Source: Gluconacetobacter tumulicola
GTDB lineage: Bacteria > Pseudomonadota > Alphaproteobacteria > Acetobacterales > Acetobacteraceae
Length of the DNA stretch: 64,000 nucleotides
Direction: 5' to 3'
Assembly (NCBI RefSeq): GCF_014174215.1
Contig: NZ_JABEQL010000001.1
Location: 62,001 to 126,000 of the forward strand
Part shown: one piece after another, positions 34,179 through 43,092 of the stretch
How positions within the stretch are numbered: position 1 is the first letter of the stretch
Layout of the letters: each line of letters starts with the position of its first letter
Translations under genes and position numbers: made by a program
The notes under the pieces: generated by a model
What the model saw: only the letters and a program-made list of their open reading frames with translations
Database searches by the model: none
Told to the model about the DNA's origin: nothing

Positions 34179-35833
34179 GCCCGTCCCTTTTCGAAATCAG
34201 CTTTTATGGAATCGGCCGCCTTCAGGCCGAGGGCCGCCATGCTCAGCGTCGTGTTCACCACGCTGGCCGACGGCATCGCGCCACCGCCAGGCAACCAGAG
34301 ATTGGCGTGGTCATGGGCCCGGCAATCACCGTCGACGACCGAATCCTTGGGATTCTTTCCCATGATCGTGCCGCCCATGATGTGATTGTTCGCATTATAG
34401 TCAGTCGTGATGCGCAGCTCGGTGCCGCCCAGAAGGCCCGCGATCTGCTTGACCTGCTCGTTGACGGATTCGAGTCCCTTGCGCACATAATCGCCGACAT
34501 CATAATGAATGTCCGGGCACGCCAGGCCGAGCGGATCCTGTCGGGTCTTGCTCAGGGTCAGCCGGTTATTGGGGTCCGGCAACGGCTCGAGGCTGATCGA
34601 CAGATCGACCCCGCACGCCGCGCGACGGCGGATTTCATCATCCAGTTCCTGGCCAACCAGCCCGAGTGCCAGCGCCTGCTGGGTCGCCGGCGCGACACGG
34701 CTGATATTGTTCAGGATCATCTTGTTCGCGGAATACTCGCTGCGGAAACCGCCGTCCCGAGGCCCGACGATACAGCTGCTCTGCGCCGGCCCGCGCCCGA
34801 ACCAGAGCGGCTCGTTGGCCAGGAAGGACGCATGAACGCCGGAATGATCCATCATGTTCCGACCAACCTGGTCGGACGAATTGGCGATCCCGTTCGGGTT
34901 GCGGGCATTGGCGGCCAGCAGCAGCAGCCTCGGCGTTTCGATGCCGTTGCACGCCAGCACGAACGCCTTGCCGGTCGCCTTGTGCGACTGACGGTGCGCA
35001 TCATACCAGTAAACGGCCGTGATCCGGTTGTTCTCGTCCGTATCCATTTTATAGACGACAGCTTCGGCAACCGTCACGGCCCCGTTGGCTTCCGCCCGAT
35101 CGATGTGCTGGATGCCGTTATACATGGCGCCGATCGGGCAGATCGGCTGGCAGTTGTTATTGCCACAGCAGGCCGGACGGTCCCCGAAAGGCTCCATGCT
35201 GCGCCCCTGCGGAATCGGCACAAGATGAAAACCGTGCGGATTCACGATCTCCGCCACCCGGCGATCGCCATAGCCGAAGGGAATCATGTCGCGGGGATAA
35301 GGGCGGCTCCGCTCCGGAGGGGACTGAAGAGAGACGTCGTGCGGGCCCGAAACGCCCATCTCTTCTTCCGCCCGGCAATAATAGGGCTCGAGTTCGTTAT
35401 AGGAAATCGCCCAATCCCGGCCGACGCCATAACGCGACTTCATCTCGAAATCGACGGGCAGATGCCGCCAGCAGGAGGCCGCCCAATGCCACGTCGTGCC
35501 GCCGACCGTCCGAAGATACCCCTGCTTGAACGCCGAACCATTGGGGCCGGACAGTCCGACATAATCGTTCGGGGGAAAATACAGCGGCGCCTGGGCGAGC
35601 GGAGACTGCGGATAAAGCCCCTGGAAATCGGAATGAAGGCGGTTATGGAACGACATGTTCCGCCAGTTCTCGACATACGCCTCGCGCTTGAGGCGCAGGC
35701 CTGCTTCGAGAATGACAACCGAACGGCCCGCCGCTGCCAGTTCGTTCGCGATCATGCCGCCCACGACCCCTGAGCCGACGACAACGACGTCAGCCGACAC
35801 GTCGCCCGACTGGGAAAATTCTGGTGTGGCCAC
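34175..35833 (-). CDS. GMC-family flavoprotein subunit of an FAD-dependent sugar dehydrogenase
   Basis: This 552-residue protein starts at GTG 35833 with GGAG nine bases upstream. The Rossmann FAD motif VVVVGSGVVGG sits near residue 20. The C-terminal catalytic His and Asn are in NANNHIMGGTIMG and PSASVVNTTLSM. Cysteines C222-x5-C228-x3-C232 match the 3Fe-4S ligand pattern of bacterial FAD-glucose dehydrogenase. There is no signal peptide, so it is probably exported with the twin-arginine small subunit. It oxidises a polyol or sugar at the periplasmic face. D-sorbitol, D-fructose and 2-ketogluconate are all possible; the sequence alone does not tell. Confidence 0.93.
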   Translation of the reverse strand: MATPEFSQSGDVSADVVVVGSGVVGGMIANELAAAGRSVVILEAGLRLKREAYVENWRNMSFHNRLHSDFQGLYPQSPLAQAPLYFPPNDYVGLSGPNGSAFKQGYLRTVGGTTWHWAASCWRHLPVDFEMKSRYGVGRDWAISYNELEPYYCRAEEEMGVSGPHDVSLQSPPERSRPYPRDMIPFGYGDRRVAEIVNPHGFHLVPIPQGRSMEPFGDRPACCGNNNCQPICPIGAMYNGIQHIDRAEANGAVTVAEAVVYKMDTDENNRITAVYWYDAHRQSHKATGKAFVLACNGIETPRLLLLAANARNPNGIANSSDQVGRNMMDHSGVHASFLANEPLWFGRGPAQSSCIVGPRDGGFRSEYSANKMILNNISRVAPATQQALALGLVGQELDDEIRRRAACGVDLSISLEPLPDPNNRLTLSKTRQDPLGLACPDIHYDVGDYVRKGLESVNEQVKQIAGLLGGTELRITTDYNANNHIMGGTIMGKNPKDSVVDGDCRAHDHANLWLPGGGAMPSASVVNTTLSMAALGLKAADSIKADFEKGRA

Positions 35834-35836
35834 GAT

Positions 35837-36511
35837 TTATAGCTCCCTGTGCGGCAACGGAGAGTGAGGGGGAGATGAAGGGGGAATGGTCCCCAACGGC
35901 GCCGTCTGCGGGGGCGCCTTGCTTTCGATACCCTGCGGCACCGGAGCAGGCGGCGTTGCCGGCAGCGGCGCATGAACGGCAATACCCAGCGGCGGCGGCG
36001 TTTCGGTCCACCAGCCCGGCCGATCGAAACAATAGGTGGGAACCGGCAGGCCGTCGCGCGTCGGCTGGTACATCAGCGCATCGTAATACGCGACCGTCGG
36101 CGCATTCGTCTTGTCCTGCACCGAACCGGTATACCAGGCGGCGTTCAGGGCCAGCAGGTCGTCCTTCAGGTCGCCGGCGCGGTCCAGGATTTCCCGGGGC
36201 GTGCCGCCCTGTGCGACCAGACCGGAAAGAGCCTGTATCTTTGAGGCATAATCCGGAAACGTCTTCTGCATTGCAGCGAACAGGCGGCGTGCGATGACCG
36301 GATGCAGTTCCGAATGCCCGGTGATGACGCGGGATACCGACAGGAACGTCGCATCATCGACCGTCGCGGCGCGCGCGACACCGCCAGAGAGGCCGAACTC
36401 GCCGAAAGCTGCCGAAAAGCCGGTCACGACCGTTCCCAGCATGAGCGAGCGGCGACTCACTCCGGCTTTCCGGGCGGGCCTGTCGCCGTTCACGTCACTA
36501 TTTCTGTTCAT
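35837..36511 (-). CDS. FAD-SLDH-type small subunit of the sugar dehydrogenase (twin-arginine exported)
   Basis: The 224-residue protein has a twin-arginine signal (SRRSLMLGTVVTGFSAAFG) and the family pattern FLSVSRVITGHSELHP, AWYTGSV, YYDALMYQPTRDGLPVPTYC and PGWW. This is the small subunit of membrane-bound FAD-dependent D-sorbitol dehydrogenase and its relatives. It likely chaperones export of the flavoprotein subunit, whose gene starts three bases after its stop. The C-terminal 50 or so residues form a Pro-rich tail, probably disordered, beyond the conserved core. The ATG at 36511 follows GAGG. Confidence 0.92.
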   Translation of the reverse strand: MNRNSDVNGDRPARKAGVSRRSLMLGTVVTGFSAAFGEFGLSGGVARAATVDDATFLSVSRVITGHSELHPVIARRLFAAMQKTFPDYASKIQALSGLVAQGGTPREILDRAGDLKDDLLALNAAWYTGSVQDKTNAPTVAYYDALMYQPTRDGLPVPTYCFDRPGWWTETPPPLGIAVHAPLPATPPAPVPQGIESKAPPQTAPLGTIPPSSPPHSPLPHREL

Positions 36512-36624
36512 GCCTCACTTTTCTCCAGAACACACATCGGGGCGGCAGAGGACAAAACGGCTCCGCAACGGAATGACGGGCGATCCATGATTCCCGCCCT
36601 GTGGCAAACCATCGCTATGCCCGC

Positions 36625-37140
36625 TCACTCTTTCATCGCTGCCAGGCCGGCTTCCGCCGCCTGTTCGTCCTGAGCGTTGTTTCCCCCGCTCACCCCGATT
36701 GCGCCGATCAGATGTCCATCATGAAAAATCGGGATTCCGCCAGCAGCCGGCATGGCATGCGGCAATGCCAGCACAGCCATTTTCCCGCCGGTCAAAGCCG
36801 TTTCGAATGCTGCGGAAGGGCGTTTGTAAAAGACCGCGCTGATCGCCTTGCGTTCCGCCAGATCCAGGCTCGCGATCTGTGCGTCTGCCATGCGTTCGAC
36901 AAGGATCGTGCGTCCACCTGCATCGACCACGTTCACCACAATGGCCGTGCCATTCGACACCGCTTTGCTTTCTGCCGCCTGTGCCATGGCGCGTGCCTGA
37001 GAAAGCGCGATCACGCCGGAAGACCGGGCCTCGGCGAAGGCCGTGCCCGACAGGAGGCTCAGGCCCATGACAAACCCGCACGCCAGCCGGCACGAAAAGC
37101 GGAAATCGGTCTTGGTCGATGCACTCTTGAGTCGCAGCAT
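36625..37140 (-). CDS. GlcG/HbpS-family haem-binding-like protein with signal peptide
   Basis: The open frame runs to 37275, but ATG 37140 gives a 171-residue protein with a clear signal peptide (FVMGLSLLSGTAFAEA). The mature part matches GlcG/HbpS: SQARAMAQAAESKAV, VVNVVDAGGRTILVERMADA, and PIFHDGHLIGAIGVSGG. HbpS in Streptomyces binds haem in redox sensing; the roles of proteobacterial members are mostly unknown. It heads the dehydrogenase operon, 113 bases before the small subunit, which suggests a link to cytochrome or redox handling. It is divergent from the porin gene. Confidence 0.85.
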   Translation of the reverse strand: MLRLKSASTKTDFRFSCRLACGFVMGLSLLSGTAFAEARSSGVIALSQARAMAQAAESKAVSNGTAIVVNVVDAGGRTILVERMADAQIASLDLAERKAISAVFYKRPSAAFETALTGGKMAVLALPHAMPAAGGIPIFHDGHLIGAIGVSGGNNAQDEQAAEAGLAAMKE

Positions 37141-37608
37141 CCGGCACGCCTTTCGGGTCGTGTTTCGTAATGTCCTGAGCGCCCCTCTGCCACGCGCCAC
37201 TGCAGTTCCACTAGATCGATCTAAATCACTATATTGTGAACATGGAACTATCATCGCCTTCGCAGAGCCCTTCATACTATGCTGGAAAGCGCTACGAAAT
37301 CAGCCATCCTTATGAGAATATGTCCTTTTTTTTATGAAGCCACGCGCCGGGTTTTTATATCGGTCTAAAATGATTTTCACGGTTTTCCCGCCTCACGTCC
37401 TCGATCACGGTTTTCGTGATCAGGGATGCCCTGTGAAGTATGATGATTATATGGCATCTCGCTCTCTTAACGATATTGAGTATTTTATCCGAGCCCCCAC
37501 AAAATTCGGATAGAATATAAAGCATACAATACAAATAAAGTCACCGGATCCCAGATGGCAGGCTCTGTATACAAACAAAACCCTCTGCATGTCTTCTATT
37601 TTATTCCA
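37141..37608. promoter_or_regulatory. AT-rich divergent control region between the HbpS-like and porin genes
   Basis: This 468-base region has no convincing gene and is markedly AT-rich. It carries a perfect 12-base palindrome TAGATCGATCTA (37212-37223) close to the HbpS-like gene and an inverted repeat GATCACG-N5-CGTGATC (37403-37409 and 37415-37421), which extends imperfectly outward. Both are operator candidates for the divergent promoters. A short AT stretch with TATAAA-like sequence lies at about 37513-37530 near the porin start. No factor can be assigned; the LacI-type regulator at 39,259 is a candidate. Confidence 0.5.
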
Positions 37609-39159
37609 ATGAAACGCAGGAATTTTGTGTTCATTACAGTTTTTATTTTAAAGTTATCTATCAACACCAACCCATCTCTCGCGCAGAGTGTGCAAGCTGC
37701 CCCCAGTGCATCCGACCAGAACCAGATTCTCGGTCCGCGCCAGAATGCCTCATCTCCACTTAACTCGGTCCAACAGAATGCGCCCCCTCAGGCATCCATT
37801 CCGCCGGGCATTCTGACGACGTACCCGTCCCCTCCCATTTCACCTCAGGGCGGGCAGCCGGCAGCCATCACCAGGGGGCCGCCCGCCCTGTTTCCCGATC
37901 TTTTCGGCGTCACGTCCTGGCTCCGGCGGCGCGGCATCGGCTTTCATTTCGACAATACCAACGAATATGCAGGCGCGCTCCAGGCCCCCACGCGCGGCCC
38001 CCATTATGGGAACTACCGTCAGGGATCGAGCAATGCCGGCCAATATTCAGCCAACCTGAACGTGGATTGGGAACAGCTCGCCGGAATCAAGGGGTTCATG
38101 ACACACATGACCACCGTCGGCCGCTACGGAACCACCGCCAACCGGATGTTCGGCGACTGGCTGGCCCATAGCTCGGAAATTTACGGTGGCGGCGGCAACG
38201 TGGCCGTGCATCTGGTCTCTCTCTACGGGGAACAGAGCGTCTTCCATGGAAGGCTGCTGATCGCCGGCGGCCGCATGTCCCAGATGTCGGATTTCGCCTC
38301 CAGCCCGCTTTTCTGCAGCTTCCAGAACAATTCGTTCTGCGGACGCCCCAAAGCCGCGGCAGACAGCACATATTACGGCAGCTATCCGGCAGCCACATGG
38401 GCCTTTCGCATGAAGGGCCGCCCACGCAAGGACCTGTACATTCAGACAGCCGTCTATTTCGCGGAAAACGGCATTTACATGAACTATCAGCACCGCACCG
38501 GCTTCAAATGGAATGGCGCGAATATCGTAGGCTACGAAATCCCCGTCGAAACACAGTGGGAACCGAAATTCGGCACCAACCACGATCTCCCCGGCCATTA
38601 CAAACTCGGTTTCGTTTTCGACGATGTTCAGAGGGCTGACAATTTCTACAACACCGCCGGGCAATCCTACTATGTCTATGGCGGCAAACAGCTCATGCGG
38701 AAATCCTCATGGCAGACATATTTCATGTTTGACCAGAAGCTCATGTCCTATGCCCACCGTCCCGAAACCAGCGGCCTGACCTTCATGGGCGGGTACATCT
38801 ACAATTCTCCTCACACGTCAGTTCGCGATTTCGAAGTGTATGGCGCGTTCATGAGTCAGGGCCTGATCGCCGGCCGCCCTCTGGACGTATTGGGCGCCGC
38901 ATTCTCCTATGTCAGCATCGCACCAGGCACGAGAGATACCTCCATTGCCATGGTGGAGGCCGGGAAATATACCGGCATGCCCAACCATGCCACGGGCGCG
39001 CAGACGAATGCCCAGGTGCTGGAACTTGATTATTCCATCAGCGTCATGCGCGGCGTAACCTTTACCCCTGACTTTCAGTATTATATGAACCCGAACGGCC
39101 AGAAGGGATTGCGCAATGCCGCGATGCTGGGCTTCAAATCTTATGTCTCCTTTTTTTAG
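37609..39159 (+). CDS. OprB-like carbohydrate porin
   Basis: The protein (516 residues from ATG 37609; ATG 37555 is an alternative start) has a signal peptide ending NPSLAQS, a long low-complexity Pro/Gln/Ser linker (about 25-95), and an outer-membrane beta-barrel rich in aromatic turn motifs. The C-terminus ends in Phe (YVSFF), as outer-membrane barrels do. The order LFGVTSWLRRRGIGFHFDNTNEY at the barrel start is typical of OprB carbohydrate porins. It likely lets sugars or sugar acids into the periplasm for the two neighbouring dehydrogenases. No good ribosome-binding site is seen at either start. Confidence 0.88.
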   Translation: MKRRNFVFITVFILKLSINTNPSLAQSVQAAPSASDQNQILGPRQNASSPLNSVQQNAPPQASIPPGILTTYPSPPISPQGGQPAAITRGPPALFPDLFGVTSWLRRRGIGFHFDNTNEYAGALQAPTRGPHYGNYRQGSSNAGQYSANLNVDWEQLAGIKGFMTHMTTVGRYGTTANRMFGDWLAHSSEIYGGGGNVAVHLVSLYGEQSVFHGRLLIAGGRMSQMSDFASSPLFCSFQNNSFCGRPKAAADSTYYGSYPAATWAFRMKGRPRKDLYIQTAVYFAENGIYMNYQHRTGFKWNGANIVGYEIPVETQWEPKFGTNHDLPGHYKLGFVFDDVQRADNFYNTAGQSYYVYGGKQLMRKSSWQTYFMFDQKLMSYAHRPETSGLTFMGGYIYNSPHTSVRDFEVYGAFMSQGLIAGRPLDVLGAAFSYVSIAPGTRDTSIAMVEAGKYTGMPNHATGAQTNAQVLELDYSISVMRGVTFTPDFQYYMNPNGQKGLRNAAMLGFKSYVSFF

Positions 39160-39258
39160 ATCGGTCCAAGCGGACGTTCGCGCATGATGATTCCGTCTGT
39201 ATCTGATCGTTTCGGCACGGCGCTTCCCCGCCAGGAGGAATCATACCGGCGCCCGACC

Positions 39259-40284
39259 TTACGGCAGAGGCCCGCCGCAGCTTTCTCGAACCATCAACTG
39301 GCCGGATACGAGAATCCGCATGTTGGAAACACGCGGCTCCGCGATCCGGTCCAGAAGCAGCCGCGCCGCATTGCGCCCCACGCCTGCGGGATCCGTCACG
39401 ATCGTCGTCAGGGCGGGAAACGACGTCGCGGCCTGCGGCAGGTTGTCGGCCCCGATCACAGCGAAATCGCGACCGGGCAACGCGCCCTCCGAGAGCAGCT
39501 TCCCCATGAAGGACAGCGCGACCATGTCGTTGTAGCAGATCGCGGCATCCGGAGGGGAGGAGGACGCCATCATACTTTCCAGCGCACCGAAATCGGAGAG
39601 ATTGTCGAGATCCGTCGGTATGATCAGGTCGCTTTCCAGGCGATGGCGCCTGAGAGCCCGCTGGAATCCATCAAGGCGCTCGCAGGCCGCCGAGTTTACG
39701 GGATAGCCGCCCAGAAAGACGATTCTCTTCCGCCCATGCCGAACCAGATGCGTAACCGCGAGGTCGGTACCGCCAGCATAATCGGGCCCTACATAATCGC
39801 CGGCCGTCTGGGACACATGGCGCAAGACCTGCACGTAAGGCAGCCCCGTTTTTTCGATTCCGGAAAGGAGCGTTTCGTCACTTCCTGCCGCGGGGCAGAT
39901 GATCAGGCCATCCACACTATGTTCCCGCAGGCGCCAGATCTGGCGCATCTGTCGTTCGGGATTATCGGCGCTATTGACCAGAAGCGCCACGATGCTGGCA
40001 TCGACGAGAACCTCATCGATGCCAAGCAGCAGCTTGCTGAAGAACGGGCTGCCGATATTGCTGAGCACCACACCGATCGTACCGGTTTTCTGCCGTCTGA
40101 GATTGGCCGCGCCGCGATTGTAGATGTAGCCAAGCGTATGGATGGCCGCGATCACGCGCTTTCGCGTTTCAGCCGACACAAGGGGGCTTTCCCGCAGCAC
40201 CAGCGAAGCGGTCGCCCGCGAGACTCCGGCTTCATCGGCAACGGCTTGCAGGTTCACCTTTTTCTGATTGCCACGTGTGCTCAC
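39259..40284 (-). CDS. LacI-family transcriptional regulator
   Basis: From GTG 40284, with AGGAG about eight bases upstream, the protein has 341 residues. The helix-turn-helix VNLQAVADEAGVSRATASLVL starts at about residue 10, followed by the hinge region and a periplasmic-binding-protein-like effector domain (TGTIGVVLSNIGSPFFSKLL). LacI-type proteins usually respond to sugars or sugar acids. It is divergent from the gluconate 2-dehydrogenase-type operon and adjacent to the porin gene, so both are likely targets. The frame is open 15 codons upstream, but that part has no ribosome-binding site. Confidence 0.93.
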   Translation of the reverse strand: MSTRGNQKKVNLQAVADEAGVSRATASLVLRESPLVSAETRKRVIAAIHTLGYIYNRGAANLRRQKTGTIGVVLSNIGSPFFSKLLLGIDEVLVDASIVALLVNSADNPERQMRQIWRLREHSVDGLIICPAAGSDETLLSGIEKTGLPYVQVLRHVSQTAGDYVGPDYAGGTDLAVTHLVRHGRKRIVFLGGYPVNSAACERLDGFQRALRRHRLESDLIIPTDLDNLSDFGALESMMASSSPPDAAICYNDMVALSFMGKLLSEGALPGRDFAVIGADNLPQAATSFPALTTIVTDPAGVGRNAARLLLDRIAEPRVSNMRILVSGQLMVRESCGGPLP

Positions 40285-40601
40285 CAGCCTCTCTCCTCTG
40301 ATTGCGACAGGCCATGAGCATTCAGGCAATGCATTTCAGACAGTCACTTCTTCGTCCGGCGATCATCCCATAGCTCCGGTCATCCGCAAAGGGGCACGCA
40401 CCTCCCCCAGGAGATACCGAAACTGTTGATCACCATCAGAACGAACCCACAGGAAGAGAAAAACAAAAAGCAGAACAATGGAAAGGAGAAAAATATCGAT
40501 CGACGCATAAAAATTTTGCAATCCTTGCGACCTGTACAGCGCGGCTTCTGTCAAGCGCCCCCATCCCCACCATGCGTATTTTTATTATATTGGAGTTTAC
40601 A
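40285..40601. promoter_or_regulatory. Divergent promoter region between the lacI-type gene and the dehydrogenase operon
   Basis: This 317-base region separates the regulator and the dehydrogenase subunit 3 gene. It contains a short palindrome AATGCATT (about 40328-40335) near the regulator start and AT-rich stretches at 40440-40520 and 40575-40595. A GGAG ribosome-binding site lies before the ATG at 40602. A 63-codon minus-strand frame (40363-40554) with one hydrophobic stretch overlaps this region and is not convincing as a gene. No operator can be named with confidence. Confidence 0.5.
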
Positions 40602-41300
40602 ATGAAAATGCCCTCATCGACCCGACGCCGCTTTATAGGCGGTCTTCTGGGGTCGGCGTCATTCTGGCTTTACAGCGACCATAAGGTCTGGGCCGATGCG
40701 CTCGTCGCAGGCAATGCAAGCCCCTATGCACCGCGCTTTTTCAACCAGGAGGAATGGCGCTTCCTGAACGCGGCCTGCGAGCGGATCTACCCCACCGACG
40801 CCCACGGACCCGGCGCGCGCGGCCTCGGCGCCCCGGAGTTCATCGACCGCCAGATGGATACCGCCTATGGGCGTGGCGAATTATGGTACATGTCCGGGCC
40901 CTTCGTGACCGCGCCGGCCAATCTCGGCTACCAGCTTTCCCTCCCACCGCGCGACGTCTACCGGCAGGGTATCGCAGCCGCCGACGCCTATACCCGTGCG
41001 CACCATGACGGTCTCAGCTTTGCCGATCTCGAGGCGACCGAGCAGACGGCCGTCCTGAAAGAGTTCGAGCACAGCGACATGGCACTGGGTGCCGTTCCGG
41101 CACACCTGCTCTTCGAGCAACTGCGTCAGAACACGCTCGAAGGCGTTTTTTCCGATCCTCTCTACGGCGGCAACAAAGGTCTCGCCGGCTGGACGCTGCT
41201 CGGCTTCCCCGGAGCCCGCGCCGATTTCATGGACTGGGTCAACCAGGAAGGGGCCGCCTATCCGTTCGGCCCCGTCTCGATCTCCGGCGAAACAGCCTAA
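40602..41300 (+). CDS. Gluconate 2-dehydrogenase subunit 3-family protein (twin-arginine exported)
   Basis: The ATG at 40602 has GGAG eight bases upstream and gives 232 residues; an upstream in-frame ATG at 40572 lacks one. The signal STRRRFIGGLLGSASFW is twin-arginine type. The mature part FFNQEEWRFLNAACERIYPTD is the subunit 3 family hallmark. The subunit supports export and stability of the FAD subunit encoded 13 bases downstream. It belongs to a complex of the gluconate or 2-ketogluconate dehydrogenase type that oxidises sugar acids at the periplasmic face. Confidence 0.93.
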   Translation: MKMPSSTRRRFIGGLLGSASFWLYSDHKVWADALVAGNASPYAPRFFNQEEWRFLNAACERIYPTDAHGPGARGLGAPEFIDRQMDTAYGRGELWYMSGPFVTAPANLGYQLSLPPRDVYRQGIAAADAYTRAHHDGLSFADLEATEQTAVLKEFEHSDMALGAVPAHLLFEQLRQNTLEGVFSDPLYGGNKGLAGWTLLGFPGARADFMDWVNQEGAAYPFGPVSISGETA

Positions 41301-41313
41301 GGATTTTCATATC

Positions 41314-43092
41314 ATGACCACGAAGAAGACCGACGCCATCGTGATCGGTGCAGGCTGGGCGGGATCGATTCTTGCCAAGGAACTGACCGAGGCCGGCCTC
41401 TCGGTCACCATTCTGGAACGGGGAGAAGACCGTGCGACGGCCGTGGAAGGCGATTACCCCACCTCCATCGACGAACTCCGCGGCGCCATCCGCCACCGGC
41501 TTTTCCAGAACCTGTCCCAGTCGACGGTCACCATTCGCAACACGATCGACCAGACCGCGGTGCCCTATCGGCGCCTTGCGGCCTTCCTGCCCGGCGAAGG
41601 CGTCGGCGGTGCCGGGCTTCACTGGTCGGGCGTCCATTTCCGCGTCGCGCCGGACGATCTGGCGCTCCGCACCAACGTCGTGGCCAGATACGGCAAGAGC
41701 TTCATTCCCGAAGGCATGAACCTTCAGGATTACGACGTGACCTATGAGGAACTGGAGCCCTTCTTCGACAAGGCGGAGAAAGTCTTCGGCACGTCGGGCG
41801 AGCCCTACACCATCAAGGGCAAGGTCGCCGGCACCGGCAATCCCTTCGCCCCGGATCGCTCCGACGCCTTTCCCCTGCCGGCGATGAGAGACGTCTACTC
41901 CGCCAGCCTCTTCAAGAAGGCGGCCGCCAATGTGGGCTATCACCCCTATTCCCTGCCGGCGGCCAATGCCTCGGCCCAATATACGAACCCCTATGGCGTG
42001 CAGATGGGGCCGTGCAATTTCTGCGGATATTGCAGCGGCTACGATTGCTACATGTACTCCAAGGCCTCCCCCAACGTGAACATCCTGCCCGCCCTGCGCC
42101 AGGATCCGAAATTCACGCTGATCACCAAAGCCCATGTCCTGAAAGTCGATCTCGACAGCGACGGCAAGAAGGCGACGGGCGTCACCTATCTGGATCTGCG
42201 CACCAACCAGCAGGTCCAATTGCAGGCCGACCTCGTCATCATCAGCGCCTTTCAGTTCCACAACGTTCATCTCATGCTGCTTTCCGGAATCGGCGAGCCG
42301 TATGACCCGGTCAAGAACACGGGAACGATCGGACGGAATTTCGTTTACCAGACGATCACGACCTCCCGCGCCTGGCTTCCCTCCAAGCAGTACACCAACC
42401 TGTTCGTCGGTGCCGGTGGCGCGGGTGTCGCCATCGATGATTTCAACAGCATGAATTTCGATCACGGCCCCCTCGGCTTCGTGGGGGGCTCGCCCGTGTG
42501 GGTCAATCAGGCCGGCGTCAAGCCGATCGCCGCCGCCATCGGCGGGCCGGGCGGAAAAGCCCCGACCTGGGGCGAAGGCTACAAGGACGCCATGGTGGAG
42601 ACCTACCGCCATTCGCTCACGATCGACGCCCACGGCAGCAACATGGCGTATCGGGACATCTATCTGGACCTCGACCCGACATACAAGAACGCCTACGGGC
42701 AGCCCCTGCTCAGAATGACGTTCACCTGGAAAGACAACGATATCCGGATGAACCAGTATGTGGTGAGCAAGATCGAGCCCATCATGAAGGAAATGGGGGC
42801 GACACGGTACGCGCTGGGCCAACTCCACGCCAACGACGTCTTCGATACCCGCCGCTATCAGACGACCCATCTGGGCGGCGGCGCCGTCATGGGGGCCGAC
42901 CCGAAGACGAGCGCCATCAACCGCTACCTGCAAAGCTGGGACGTCTCGAACGTCTTCGTCATCGGCGCCAGCGCGTTCCCGCAGGGCATGGGATACAATC
43001 CGACCGGCATGGTGGCCGCGCTCGCCTATTGGGCAGCCTATCACATCCGCACGACCTATCTGAAAAACCCCGGCCCCATGGTGCAAGCATGA
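41314..43092 (+). CDS. GMC-family flavoprotein subunit, gluconate/2-ketogluconate dehydrogenase type
   Basis: From ATG 41314 the protein has 592 residues. The FAD-binding motif AIVIGAGWAGS is at the N-terminus, and the block GEGVGGAGLHWSGVHFR is typical of gluconate dehydrogenases. Cysteines C234-x2-C237-x2-C240-x4-C245 (GPCNFCGYCSGYDC) are candidates for an iron-sulfur cluster, with different spacing from the other flavoprotein in this window. The C-terminal catalytic region has TTHLGGGAVMG and NPTGMVAALAYWAA. It has no signal peptide and is probably co-exported with subunit 3. The stop overlaps the cytochrome start (ATGA). The exact sugar acid is not evident. Confidence 0.93.
   Translation: MTTKKTDAIVIGAGWAGSILAKELTEAGLSVTILERGEDRATAVEGDYPTSIDELRGAIRHRLFQNLSQSTVTIRNTIDQTAVPYRRLAAFLPGEGVGGAGLHWSGVHFRVAPDDLALRTNVVARYGKSFIPEGMNLQDYDVTYEELEPFFDKAEKVFGTSGEPYTIKGKVAGTGNPFAPDRSDAFPLPAMRDVYSASLFKKAAANVGYHPYSLPAANASAQYTNPYGVQMGPCNFCGYCSGYDCYMYSKASPNVNILPALRQDPKFTLITKAHVLKVDLDSDGKKATGVTYLDLRTNQQVQLQADLVIISAFQFHNVHLMLLSGIGEPYDPVKNTGTIGRNFVYQTITTSRAWLPSKQYTNLFVGAGGAGVAIDDFNSMNFDHGPLGFVGGSPVWVNQAGVKPIAAAIGGPGGKAPTWGEGYKDAMVETYRHSLTIDAHGSNMAYRDIYLDLDPTYKNAYGQPLLRMTFTWKDNDIRMNQYVVSKIEPIMKEMGATRYALGQLHANDVFDTRRYQTTHLGGGAVMGADPKTSAINRYLQSWDVSNVFVIGASAFPQGMGYNPTGMVAALAYWAAYHIRTTYLKNPGPMVQA

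Noticed and set aside
40363-40554. Possible 63-residue membrane protein on the minus strand in the regulator-dehydrogenase gap
   Set aside because: It has one hydrophobic stretch, but no ribosome-binding site was found and it lies within the divergent promoter region; AT-rich DNA easily gives hydrophobic frames.
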